Origin: Trematomus loennbergii
Taxonomy: Eukaryota > Chordata > Actinopteri > Perciformes > Nototheniidae
DNA: 64,000 nt
Direction of reading: 5' to 3'
NCBI GenBank assembly: GCA_012861695.1
Contig: JAAOOA010000168.1
Location: 462,001-526,000, forward strand
Part shown: positions 23,265 to 34,101 of the stretch, piece by piece
Layout: the number at the start of each line of letters is the position of its first letter
How positions within the stretch are numbered: the first letter of the stretch is position 1
The notes under the pieces: model-generated
Databases searched by the model: none
Seen by the model: only the letters and a program-made list of their open reading frames with translations
What the model was told of the DNA's origin: nothing
Program-made: the position numbers and the translations under genes

Positions 23265-23640
23265 TCACATTATATCGCTTCCTTTAGGCAATAAGGAATC
23301 ACTCTGGACATTTTCATTGTTATGCGGATGATACTCAATTATACACAATGTAGACAAAAGTATTGGACCACCTACACATTAGAGAGATACCGCAGGTCCT
23401 TCCTTCCTGCAGCGGTCAGACTATATAACCACCACGACCCTAGTAGACCCCCACACAACAACACAGACTATAACACCTATTATCATTTCTTTTTTTAATC
23501 TTAATACTTGTTGTATACATGCTTTAGGAAACATGAAGCTGTCTCTGGCTCTTTCTGCTGTACAATGTACATGTATCCTCTGTGGGACTAATAAAGGGAT
23601 TCTGATTCTGATTCGATTCTGATTCTGATTACACCTCCAG
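23265..23640 (+). mobile_element. L2/CR1-type LINE fragments
   Basis: A short RT piece encodes FHCYADDTQLY (about 23313-23345). After a Tc1-like TAGACAAAAGTATTGGACC comes the end of a LINE ORF2 (FLPAAVRLYN) and a 3' end GGGACTAATAAAGGGATTCTG with (ATTCTG)n. The LINE 3' end is present in longer form at 47495-47896. Confidence 0.7.
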
Positions 23641-23644
23641 GAGC

Positions 23645-23800
23645 TTTCAGGACATCCCATTCCAAACTCTTAGGCATTTATTTGAACTTGGTCCCCCTTT
23701 GCAGCTATAACAGCTTCCACTCTTCTGGGAAGGCTTTCTACAGATCTTGGAGTGTGTCTGTGGGAATTGTTGCTCATCCAGAAGAGCATTAGTGAGGCCA
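23645..23800. mobile_element. Tc1-derived fragment
   Basis: Matches 6505-6695 (GGACATCCCATTCCAAACTC ... GAAGAGCATTAGTGAGG). Confidence 0.5.
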
Positions 23801-24917
23801 GTGCGGTTTATATGACAAAAGGGGTGGGGCACGAACGGCGGGGGGTGGGGGGAAATTACATAATGTCGGAAGCCATGAATGAGAACACGGATCAACACTG
23901 TCAGCGCATACATTTACGTGCACAGCGTGGGGATGTCATATTGTAATGCACCTTAATACATGCAGTAAAGGGAACCATCACAAGCAATACTTAACAATAA
24001 CAACAACCTAATGCTTCAGCATTAAACACCAGACTGTAAATATAAGTATCACAGAGGTCACAATATCAATGGATCCAGCAGAGCAATAGCCTAAAGGCAA
24101 AACACGAAGATCAACAAAATATATGACATAAAATGAACTTACCAAAGCTGAAGTAGACGGTCAACTTCATTCATTTTCTTTCCGTTTGACTGATTGTAAT
24201 CGCTCTACGCTGCTCTCTCTCGTCTCCTCTTCACAACTACACTTTTCGCAGCACACATACTTACAGCCAATCAGCTCTGAATTATGAGATGACATTTTGG
24301 TGGGGCTGCCAGCACTTTGCCCCACTTGTGATTATTGTTTTGCCGCACACATTAAATACAAAAATACTCTGAGCAGGCGCAGTGTAGTTTTTACATTCAT
24401 TCATTTCTACAGCGAGAGAGGGGCTAGATCGAGGCTTGTCCCACATCGCTCTACACGGCTCAATAGGTACACTGTAGACACTAATTAGCAAAATAGCAAT
24501 GTACAGACGAATCAGATGACTAAACATGATCTTAAAATATATTTTAAGATGTATATTCTTTGCATATTTTTGGAATTATTATTTGAATGACTTTCTGCTG
24601 ACACTAGGTGGGGCTATATGTACTACAGCGTCTCCAGCGCTTTCGAGCGGCAATGGCCGGCCGTGGCCCAACCCCACATTCACCTGATAAGTGGAGAGTT
24701 AGCCCAATAGCCGTAGCGCCACTTTACTGACGTCAGTGAAGTGTTCAAATCTGGATCAGTTTTGATCAGATCCGTTGCAGCCCTTTTTTAGAGATTTGGG
24801 TATGGAGGAAAATAGAGAGGGTTGTGTTTTCTGACATTTGGTGAGTTCCCTGGAACACCGGGGACACATATTCATGGATAAAAGACGTACAAAAGTGCAT
24901 TTTGCATGATAGGTCCC
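23801..24917. other. Repeat-derived intergenic sequence
   Basis: 24005-24560 shares blocks with 54930-55030 in reverse orientation (CTTAAAATATATTTTAAGAT palindrome, CAATATCAATGGATCCA). 24838-24917 is an end of the MITE family described at 51018 (GGGGACACAT ... TTTTGCATGATAGGTCCCC). No gene recognised. Confidence 0.55.
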
Positions 24918-25915
24918 CTTTAACCTGTTAAGCCCTGAGCCTGTTTTTCAGATCTCAGGCTCGAAATGACATTCCCAGAACAAATGACAATATCTTCCTT
25001 CTAAAAGGGTTAAATTAATAATCTTTTTTCTCAAAGTAATGATAAACCTGTGAGTTGGATGTAGAAAAGTCAGAATCAATATAGATGTTTTTTATTTTAA
25101 AGAAGATTCAGATTTTACATAGTAAAAACTGTAAATTATAGTGTCCGTCCAAAAACTCTTTTTTACTTATAGTGCAAACTACCCTTGGATGATGGTTAGT
25201 AGACTAAAAGCTTTAGGAATCCAAAGTACAACATATAATAAGTACCCTGTATCAAGATTGATTCAAAACAAGTTAAATTTGACCTTTTTAGAGAGATTTA
25301 GCCAAAAACCCCCACTTCTGGGGTCATTTGGGTGGATTTGACCTATCTCTGGCCCCCCTTGGTCGATTTTGATGAATGAAATCTCTTTATAACCGCTAGA
25401 GCCAATGGAATCGAGGGAAAGTTATATACACACCAACACGTTAACAAATAAGGAGTGAGAGTGACGCGTTACCAAAACCGGAAGCTGCATACACTCTGGT
25501 GGCTACCATTAGCAGCTAACTTTTCCGCTCCGATTTTTACATAAAAAATGGAATTATGGATTATAAATAATTTTTTAAAGGCACAGGTACATTATCAACC
25601 TATGGATCAACAGTTGTAGTATTTTTTTTTTCGTTTTAATGCCACTGAACACATCTTTTAACCTATTTTTATCTTGAAATGTGTGCCGCAGTGCGTTAGA
25701 ATTTTTCGCTCAGGGGTCATTTAGACGCTTCTTATGAGACTTGTGTTTTGTTTTGGTAAAATGGTTCATATCTTCAGTTAGCTGAGATTCTTCCCGTTAA
25801 TCTGGTGCTACACATGAATAGTTTCATAAATGTTAAGAAGCCCTGAGACATTATCTCGAAAAGAAAACGGTGGGAGGGGTCCAATGGGGGGACCGCCGTG
25901 CTTAAGAGGTTCAAA
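24918..25915. mobile_element. Possible 1-kb non-autonomous DNA transposon
   Basis: The ends AACCTGTTAAGCCCTGAG and (inverted) AACCTCTTAAGCACGGC form imperfect inverted repeats of about 16 bp. No transposase frame and no clear duplication. Family not identified. Confidence 0.4.
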
Positions 25916-26450
25916 TGTATTTTAGTTAGACAATATAGATACTGAAGCCATCATTATCATTACAGATCGCCTAATTAGCAATGCTAATTAATGCTAACTG
26001 CTAGCTAGCTGGTGAATCTGCAATTAAAAATGTGGTTGAAGGCCTGATAACATTTAAATATTGTCCTCTTCCTGGAGCTTGACTCACTTTTTATTTGGAT
26101 CATTCCAGAATTGGAGGACATTTAGACATCAAAACATTGGATTAAATTAAGCCTTTTTTTCGTTTTCTGTGTATACAGTATATTTGAGAAATATTAAACC
26201 ATCAAAAAATGGATCAGTCCAGCTCAGGCATCAATGGTTCACTTTTTATCTGATGTTTAATTTGTTGCTTTTTAACAGCGCTCAATGGTGGGTTGAAATC
26301 ATTAGAAATCCATTTAAAAAAGGTCTATTAACCTCTTGATCTAACTATAATTTAAACACAGTTGTGTTTGTCTTCAGTTAATTGTGAAGAGTAAATGTTA
26401 ATGTGGTTGTAACCTCAACATGCAGAGGCACACATTCTGTATTCTGGGAA
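25916..26450. other. Intergenic, nothing recognised
   Basis: AT-rich, no frame and no element ends seen. Confidence 0.45.
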
Positions 26451-26454
26451 CATA

Positions 26455-26590
26455 CAGTAATATATGCAATCAATGCATCAGGGTTATTAGTCCAGAAACA
26501 AACATATATATATATAATAGGGAACAATCTTATGCACCGTTAACACTAGAGTACTTAAATACCTACACACTTTAACTAAAGTAAGTTTTT
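26455..26590 (+). promoter_or_regulatory. Conserved 5' flank of unit C
   Basis: Matches 11467-11590. It contains a (TA)n stretch at about 26507-26518 and lies about 140 bp upstream of the first-exon ATG. A regulatory role is inferred from position only. Confidence 0.35.
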
Positions 26591-26689
26591 GAATGCAGGA
26601 TGTTTACTGGGTGATTTTCAAACTGTGGTTTTAATATGTTTATTTCAATAACTTTGTTGAGCTTCTGTTAAGCTCTATTTCTATCTCAC

Positions 26690-26833
26690 TGAACGTAGTC
26701 CTGTGTGTGAACTGGTTCAGCTGGTTATGAGTCAAGAGGAGGAGCTGCACACAGGTGAGGATGTTGAATTACAAATATGAAGTCAGAGTGCCAGAAGCCA
26801 TTTTACACCTGGACGGAGCAGGAGGAGAACAGG
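26690..26833 (+). other. Unit C putative first exon
   Basis: ATGAGTCAAGAGGAGGAGC at 26727, an internal donor-like ACAG|GTGAGG, and a second donor AACAGG|GTGAGTG. Homologous to 14400-14634. Whether it is coding or UTR is not decided. Confidence 0.5.
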
Positions 26834-27212
26834 GTGAGTGTTAACACCAGGATCTGCTTTCTAACACATTATTTACTCTGTTTTACTGGATGTCAGAACA
26901 TCAGCATCCTAGAGTCCAACGAGACTTCTACAAGTGTTGTAAAAACATTTTATTTCCTCTTTTCTGATTCATCAAAGAGTAGTAGCAGGATGAGAGTCCT
27001 AATCCCTATAAAAGGGCAGAGGTTTCGAGCAGGCTGTCTCTTGTTTGTTGATACACAGACCCGCCCCACTTGCGTGTTTGCCGTGTTTGCTCCCGCCACC
27101 GGTGCAGGTATGTTGCAGTAGCATTGCTCGCTTCAGGAAAAGTTCTGCAATTTGCGAGCGTATTGATACTTAGCCCTGCTTTGCCTTGCTTAGTGGAGGG
27201 TCTTACGGGTGC

Positions 27213-30200
27213 CGCTGTTGCAGTATAACTTAAGACATGACAACTGGCTACATTGTATTATTTTCGTCACAGGAATCCGGGGCGTGTACATTGAGGACCC
27301 ATTGTTGACTTACCAGGAAATAAACATGTCGATCGCCTCGTTTGTCGTTTACGTTCATCTTTTGTTATATCTGCCTTCCTATGATCACTTTGATGCACAT
27401 TCAGTACTCGTGTGTGAGGTTGTGGGTGAGAGGTCGATATCGTGACGCTTACAGGGAGGTATCGAACATTACAAAGTAGGTGACTGTGTGGATGCCTGTT
27501 CAAAACATTGCAAACTTGAATAAATCATTTAAATTATATATTTGTGTCCGACTTTCATTTGTACATCGTTCTTAATGTGATGTATAGTAGCTTTGATAGC
27601 TGTCCATACCTTCAGACAGCCTAAAAGTAAAACACAAGTTGTTTATTCACAGCCCGAACGCTCATCGAGATGACTGGATCACTCATGACAAGTTGTGATC
27701 AGCTCCGATTAAATTGTGATATAAATTCTGTAGCTATTCTCCAGGGAGCACGTTTTTTTTAATGAAATACCTGTATCCCTCTCATCACAACAAGACTCTA
27801 CAGTCTACACCAGGGGTCGGCAACCCCTGGCACGCGTGCCAGCATATATTCGCGCGAAACTATGTATGCGTATTATGGCACATTTGGCTTTCCATATTCA
27901 CTCAACGCAGCCCCGCTCTGTTTAACTCCAGGTGACTTTCTGCCGCTTTCCTCCGTGGTGCAGGGCTGATCGTTTCACCACGGAGGAAAGCACTTCACAA
28001 ATTGCAGTACCCATAAGGAGCTGTACAAATACCGCAGTTTTTGCGTGGCTGTGTCTTTAGTTGAAAGCCCAGTGGCGATCTGCTCATCTCTCATCGAAAT
28101 AATATGCTACAAAGGGGCGGACTGGCCATCTGTGTGTTGAACTTTCCTGTCGGCTCCCAGACCGAAGTCGAGGAGGGCAGAAGCAACAAGCTTCAGGTTC
28201 AATAACCCACTTTAGCTTAAATGACTGGAGAGAGGCGAGCTCTTCTTGGGAGGCCGTTGCATTTATTTAGCTGATCTTCTGTTTCACAAAATACATCACA
28301 GACCTCTGTTTTTCTGCTGCCTCGTTTCTCTTCCAGAAATACACACCACGCTCCCTCACTGTCGCTCTGCCATCCACACACACATGCACACGCCACACCC
28401 CTCTCTCTCTCTCTTAAAGGGACAGCGATCTCATCTCACTCTGCATGACCCTAATATCATAACATGTGTGTTCTGGAGAATCACAGAACGGACGATCGTC
28501 CTTATTATTATGCCGTTTAAACCAATTATTTAAATGTGTTTATTAAATTCGGCATCATGTAAGTTGTGTTGACAGGTCCACACACTGCTTCCCCGCAGCG
28601 AGGCTCCCCCCGCCCTCCTGTTGATAGTTCACGAGCATTGGCACGCTGATAACAATTTTTTTTTAAATGGCACTTCATATCAAAAAGGTTGCCGACCGCC
28701 CTGGTCTACACTGTGCAGGAAAAACAATTACATACATGAAAATAACCTTGATGCATGGGAATGAAACACACAAACTATCTTCCGTGGCTATACTGATATG
28801 TCACAGTCACGGTCAACCACAGAAAAGTAAGTCCAGCGGGGCACAAGTTGAATACATATAATACGGTAGTTCTATTATGCCTTTAAGCCTATATGTTTAA
28901 CCCATAAGAACCCTGACCCATTTCTACTTTTGGGGAAATTAAGGGGAACGTCATTTAGAGTAAATAGACCACCTAGAACACATTTCTGACAAGTAACCCC
29001 CCCTAGTGTCAAATATCTTGGCTTTAATGGCAAAGTAACTCTTATTTATAACTTAATTAACGAGGATGATTTTTTGGTTTACATTTGTTTGAACATACTT
29101 TGAATTGAAGAATAAAGAATATGTTAACTAAATATAATTTAATCAGCTAAATTAACTGACCAGATCATAATCATATTTCTAATTATGCATATATGTCACT
29201 CCGGGTTTACTGTGAATGTTTAGGGTTAAAGTCCCGATGTGACACCAGTGTCACAGCAATATTTATGGCATTTGTTTCATATCAATTTCATCAAGAAATG
29301 TTTCCACAACAGGTTAAATGTAATCAGGATCAGAATACCTTTATTCGTCCCACAGAGGGGACCATTACATTTGTTAGAGGCAGAAAAGAGCCGAAGACAG
29401 CTTAATGTTTAACAAATGACATGTCATGTAAGCATTTTTATTGTTAAATGGCTTGAATGTTAACTTTAGCAACAAAAAACCTTTCCAAATGTAGCTAGTT
29501 CTGTCACATGTGTTAGCCTGGCACATGGACATCTTGGACATGTTGTTATGGGAACACAAAAGCAAATGGCAAGGACCATGACCCACCAAACTGTTCAGTG
29601 TGTGTCACTTAGGGACTTCATGAGATAAAAAAGGCTAAAGCTGTATAAGGAACTTTCCAGAACATTTAAATTTCATGTGACGCCTGTGTCTAAGCAATTC
29701 TGTCTGCCTTCCGTGTTGCACCATTAGGACCCACTGATATAAAATGCTTAACTGCCTAAGTTGCAACTATGCACTTTTTGGTAGGCTAGCCCCAACTTGA
29801 CATATTTTTGGCTTCATTTATAGTGCCTAAATGTACGTTTAAATATTATGCAATGCAAAGTTTTTCTTGGCCTACATTACCGTTATAGAAGGAAAGACAA
29901 CAGTGATAGTTATGTTTCAGAATAACCTTTATTGGAAATTGTTAGAACAATCTCACTCGTCACCGGCTTGAGCTTCAATCTCAGGATCCATGTATTTGTG
30001 ATCCTCTCCAGAATGGAAGTAGTCATCACATACAGAGCATCAACTAGTTCCTGAACAGTGTCCTTCACATGCTGATATCCAAGAGAGGGAGTTACACAGT
30101 CACAAGATGGAGGAATAGAAAGCAGTATTCAATGTTTACTTCAGATTAGCTCCACGTCAGAAATGATCATGCTTGTCATATGTCTATCTCCATAGAGGCT

Positions 30201-30874
30201 GAATCATCATGTTAATCACATAGCTATCATATGCCTCAAACAGTCCTGATGCTCTTTTGGTAAAGTAACTCAAAAGTAGGCTAATATAAAAGTAGTGTAA
30301 CTCATTACATTTCAGAGACAGTAATATTGTAATGTAACGTAGCCTATTACTTAAAAACGACAGTAATAAGTAATGTACTGTATTACATTTTGGAAGTAAC
30401 TTGCCCAACACTGCAGATGATCCAGTCATCTCATGTCGTTCGGGCTGTGAATAAACAACTTGTTTTACTTGTAGGCTGAAGGTATGGACAGCTATCAAAG
30501 CTACTATACATCACATTAAGAACGATGTACAATGAAAGTCGGACACAAATATATAATTTAAATGATTTATTCAAGTTTGCAATGTTTTGAACAGGCATCC
30601 ACACAGTCACCTACTTTGTAATGTTCGATACCTCCCTGTAAGCGTCACGATATCGACCTCTCACCCACAACCTCACATACGAGTACTGAATGTGCATCAA
30701 AGTGATCATAGGAAGGCAGATATAGCAAAAGATGAACGTAAACGACAAACGAGGCGATCGACATGTTTATTTCCTGGTAAGTCAACAATGGGTCCTCAAT
30801 GTACACGCCCCGGATTCCTGTGACGAAAATAATATGTAGCCAGTTGTCATGTCTCAAGTTATACTGCAACAGCG
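27213..30874. mobile_element. Non-autonomous DNA transposon with about 460-bp terminal inverted repeats, copy 1
   Basis: The left arm (27213-about 27683) begins CGCTGTTGCAGTATAACTTA. The right arm (30418-30874) is its reverse complement and ends AAGTTATACTGCAACAGCG. The element sits inside a gypsy LTR. The inside has no transposase frame; it includes a LINE-tail-like piece (about 29320-29365) and a nested hAT. The target duplication is too short or altered to call. The superfamily is unknown to me. Confidence 0.8.
27811..28703. mobile_element. hAT element nested in the long-TIR transposon, 8-bp TSD
   Basis: It starts CAGGGGTCGGCAACCCCTGG and ends GGTTGCCGACCGCCCTG, the ends typical of Charlie-like hATs. 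It is flanked by GTCTACAC on both sides (27803-27810 and 28704-28711). The second copy of the host element has a single GTCTACAC here (about 34693), an empty site. Confidence 0.9.
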
Positions 30875-31664
30875 CCTGTCAACACAGCCATAAAGAGCGT
30901 GACTTGATTTAAACTAGTTTGTTTATTTCGTTCTAGTTAATTGTTTATTTTGGACTGAACCTTTTCTCTTGTGATTTGTTTTATTTTAAGTGTTTATACA
31001 AGTTGTTATCATCTTTTGTTTATGAGAACATATTTGATATTGTGTTTGTTTATTATTTGATTTACGTATTTTGCCCTCTTTAACTGCGTTTCCCTCTTTG
31101 TTTCCCAGCTTCGTTACTGAGAGCTGAAGGTGGTGGTGCTGGTGTCCAAGGTGGTGGTGTTCCTCTCTTCTTCTGTGTGTGATGTGCTCCCCCGGGATTT
31201 GATTTCCTGCACTTATTACTGGGGTGATTTAGTTTGGTTTGTTTGGGGATCCTTCCACTCACTCGTCGACCCTATCCCCCCTGGTAAGCCTCAGCCCCTA
31301 ATTCATTTCCCCCTTTGTGTTACCGCCCTGTGTGACTGTTTTAAACTGCATTTTAACAATTGACATTGTATATTTTTGATCAATTGAAACCACGTCTCCT
31401 GCCATTAGTATTCGAACCTGTGTGTCCTATATATAACTGCAAACCTGTTCATATTTCCTTGGGTGAAACTCCCAAGGTGGCGTTGTCGGAATTGTGAATG
31501 ATGTAATCAAACCAAATTAAACAAATACATTCACCTATCCTCCCCTCTGCGGCTACTGCCACAAAAGCAACATAACATGTGACAGCCCAGCGCAGTCAAA
31601 ATGGAGAGCGGCCTGTCTGAAGTCTGACTGATTTGATGTATTTAAACAAGTTCATTATTATGAT

Positions 31665-31778
<114 letters not shown>

Positions 31779-31785
31779 TCTCCAG

Positions 31786-31940
31786 TGTTACTGGTTTATC
31801 TCTCAGACTGGAGAAGATGAGTGGTTTAAAGATGAGGACGAGGACACATCTTCAGTCTCCAGCTGTCTGTCTCTGAAGAGTGACCGGTCTAAAGGATTAC
31901 CTCTAAACTTCACTAATGAACCTGGACCCTCAGACACAAA
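31786..31940 (+). CDS. Unit C N-terminal coding exon
   Basis: Acceptor GTCTCTCCAG. ATG at 31817, encoding [19 protein letters not shown] and ending [12 protein letters not shown]. Donor AAA|GTAAGAG, phase 2. Intact. Confidence 0.8.
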
Positions 31941-32019
31941 GTAAGAGTTTCTACTGTAAACTGACCTGAAGAGGATTCAGTTTTAATGTTATCTGATCAT
32001 CTAAATTGTTGTTGTTAAA

Positions 32020-32570
32020 GGTCCCATGTCATGGCCATTTCTACTGATCATAATTCCATTGTTGAGGTCTACTGGAATAGATTTATATTGTTCAATTTTC
32101 CAAACTCACATTGGTTTCTCATACAGCATCTCTGTATAGTATGTGTATTCACTCTCTGTCCTAAACGGCTTGTTGGAGCTCCTGCCCCCGCCCCCCTCCC
32201 TGTGAGCCCACTGTGCTCTGATTGGTCAGCTCGCCCACTCTGTTCTGATGAGTCCACCACCGTTACAGCGGAACATCAGTGATTATGTGTTACAATGGCG
32301 TTTGATAGCAACCAGGAAATGACACCAGTAATGACAAACAGATGAGAATGCTGCGTGGGGTCTGGGTGCCGTGTTGGCGGGACGTTGCGGGGCTCACTGC
32401 TTCGCCCTTTGAGGCTCGAGGAGCGGACAGCGTGAGCTGGGTTAATTTCCCGGTTGCTGCAAGACTGCGAGACAGCGCGAATGGAAGCAGGAAGGGGGGG
32501 GGGTTGAGGGGGCTGCAGCACTCCCAGCTGCGAGGCTCCACTAGCACCCGCACCGTACAAAATGTGCTCT
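32020..32570. mobile_element. Insertion in unit C intron, class unknown
   Basis: Compared with the same intron of unit B, about 550 bp is extra, starting near AAAGGTCCCATGTCATGGCC and ending before AAATGTGCTCTCTGAATG. The ends do not form obvious inverted repeats. Confidence 0.5.
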
Positions 32571-32613
32571 CTGAATGAACTAATGATGTTTAAAACATGT
32601 GTTGTTTCCACAG

Positions 32614-32718
32614 ACAGAGAGCAGAGTCTCCAGTCCCCAGCTGTCTGTCTCTGAAGAGTGACTGGTCTAATGATCCACCTCTAAACTTCAGTAATGAACC
32701 TGGACCCTCAGACACAAA
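32614..32718 (+). CDS. Unit C 35-codon repeat exon
   Basis: 105 nt, phase 2 at both ends, splice sites identical to unit B. It encodes [18 protein letters not shown] and ends [12 protein letters not shown]. Confidence 0.85.
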
Positions 32719-32881
32719 GTAAGAGTTTCTGCTGTAACCTGACCTGAAGAGGATCTAGTTCTTATATAATCTAATATATTAAACTGTTCTTTAATAATAT
32801 CATGTGTGCAGTATAGTACAGAACAAGGCAGCAGAGTACAGCAAGCTAACATTATTTGAGGATATTTCAATATGCATTTAA

Positions 32882-33964
32882 CACCAGGCGGTGCGATACG
32901 ATACGATTCACCCCTGTTGCGATACAGTTCGATACGATTTGATTCAACATTATGCGATTCGGGGCGATACGATGCGATTCAACACGATGCAAAATAATGA
33001 TACGACAGAGGATTTTGTTGTATTCCTTATATGCAGCAAATCATAAATTAACAAAAAGGTGCTTTACATATTTGGTTCTCTCTACTAGTACTGCACATCC
33101 CATTATGCTGTTTCTTTTTTTACCTTTTTTACCTTAAAAAACTCTCCAGAGTAAAGTACAATTGTATAACACCTCACAGTTAAACAATTTAAGGATGCAT
33201 TGCCCATGATTAACAATGTGCAAATAACAACTACCATAGTGCAATGCCCATACAACTGCCAGCCTGATGTGCATAACACTCATCCAGGCTAACTCACCAG
33301 TGAGCAGAAAGCAGTGGTTTCTATAGGAACAATAACAAATACAAATAACCTTCACAAACAGGTATTTCATAACTGCTTACAGTAAGGAAGACATTTAAAC
33401 TATTATCGGCAGTCACAGGCTGCTGTAAACTAAACACCACTCTCACTGACAGAACACCTCACTGAGTGATTGAACTCATATGTCTAACTTTCAGGTTTCT
33501 CTTTTCAGCTGCAGACCCCATGTCGCCTCTTTATGTGCGTCGCTAAGTTCCTCGTACTACTTGTGTCCTTTAAAGCGGCACGGCATCGTTTACAATTTGC
33601 GAGCGATTTTTCAAGTTGTCCGTCTTTCTTGAAAAATCCGAAGTGTTGCCAAACGTTTGATTTGTAGGTATTTTTCGGTGCGCTGTGTTTCTCTTTCTCC
33701 TCGACTTCCATGTGTGTTGATAACTGAGACTCTCGGCCTCCGTAGTGCGAAGCAAAGATCAAAGATCGTCTCTGCTGAGTGCTGACAGGATGAGAGGATA
33801 TTATATGAATGAATCGGTTTTTTACCGATGCAAAGACGCTACAATCGATGCATCGCGAGTTCAACCCAAACTGTAGCCGATGTGCACTCTTTCAACCGGT
33901 GCACTCGCATCTTGAACGTTTATGCCGGTGCACCGATGCGAATCGGTGAATCTTAACATCCCTA
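32882..33964 (-). mobile_element. hAT-related element with BED zinc-finger remnant
   Basis: Rich in GATACGATTC/CGATGCGAATCG motifs near both ends. A minus-strand frame at 33505-33864 contains a BED finger (VWQHFGFF, CKRC, then HIKRRH). BED fingers are DNA-binding heads of hAT transposases. The catalytic part is absent, so this is a deleted relic. The homologous intron in unit B breaks off at the same place (TATGCATTTA), where the sequence resumes at 38771. Confidence 0.65.
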
Positions 33965-34101
33965 CCGTATACCCTAGTCAGCGCCCCCTAGTTACACCAA
34001 TCAGCGTGCGATTACCGTACAGCCAATCACAATGCGTGACGTCATTGGTAAGCCACGGACCCCGAACACATATGGTAGGCCGAAACATATGGTACTGACA
34101 C
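33965..34101. other. Unclassified spacer at the left edge of the duplicated block
   Basis: Contains CCAATCA/TGATTGG-like short inverted motifs. No match elsewhere in the window was noticed. Confidence 0.4.

Larger units (their letters stand above)
26980..31563 (+). mobile_element. Solo Ty3/gypsy LTR, split by a nested transposon
   Basis: 26980-27212 and 30875-31563 together match the LTR at 61450-62862 (reverse orientation). The left end TAGTAGCAGGATGAGAG corresponds to TGTAGCAGGATGAGAG, and the right end is CTACTGCCACA. It sits in AAAG (left AAAG, right AAAGC); unit B has the empty site CATCAAAGCAACATAAC. Only an LTR is present, so the internal part was lost by LTR-LTR recombination. Confidence 0.8.

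Noticed and set aside
28861..29760. Possible piggyBac element (TTAA next to CCCATAAGAACCC)
   Set aside because: The proposed right end does not give a matching inverted repeat.
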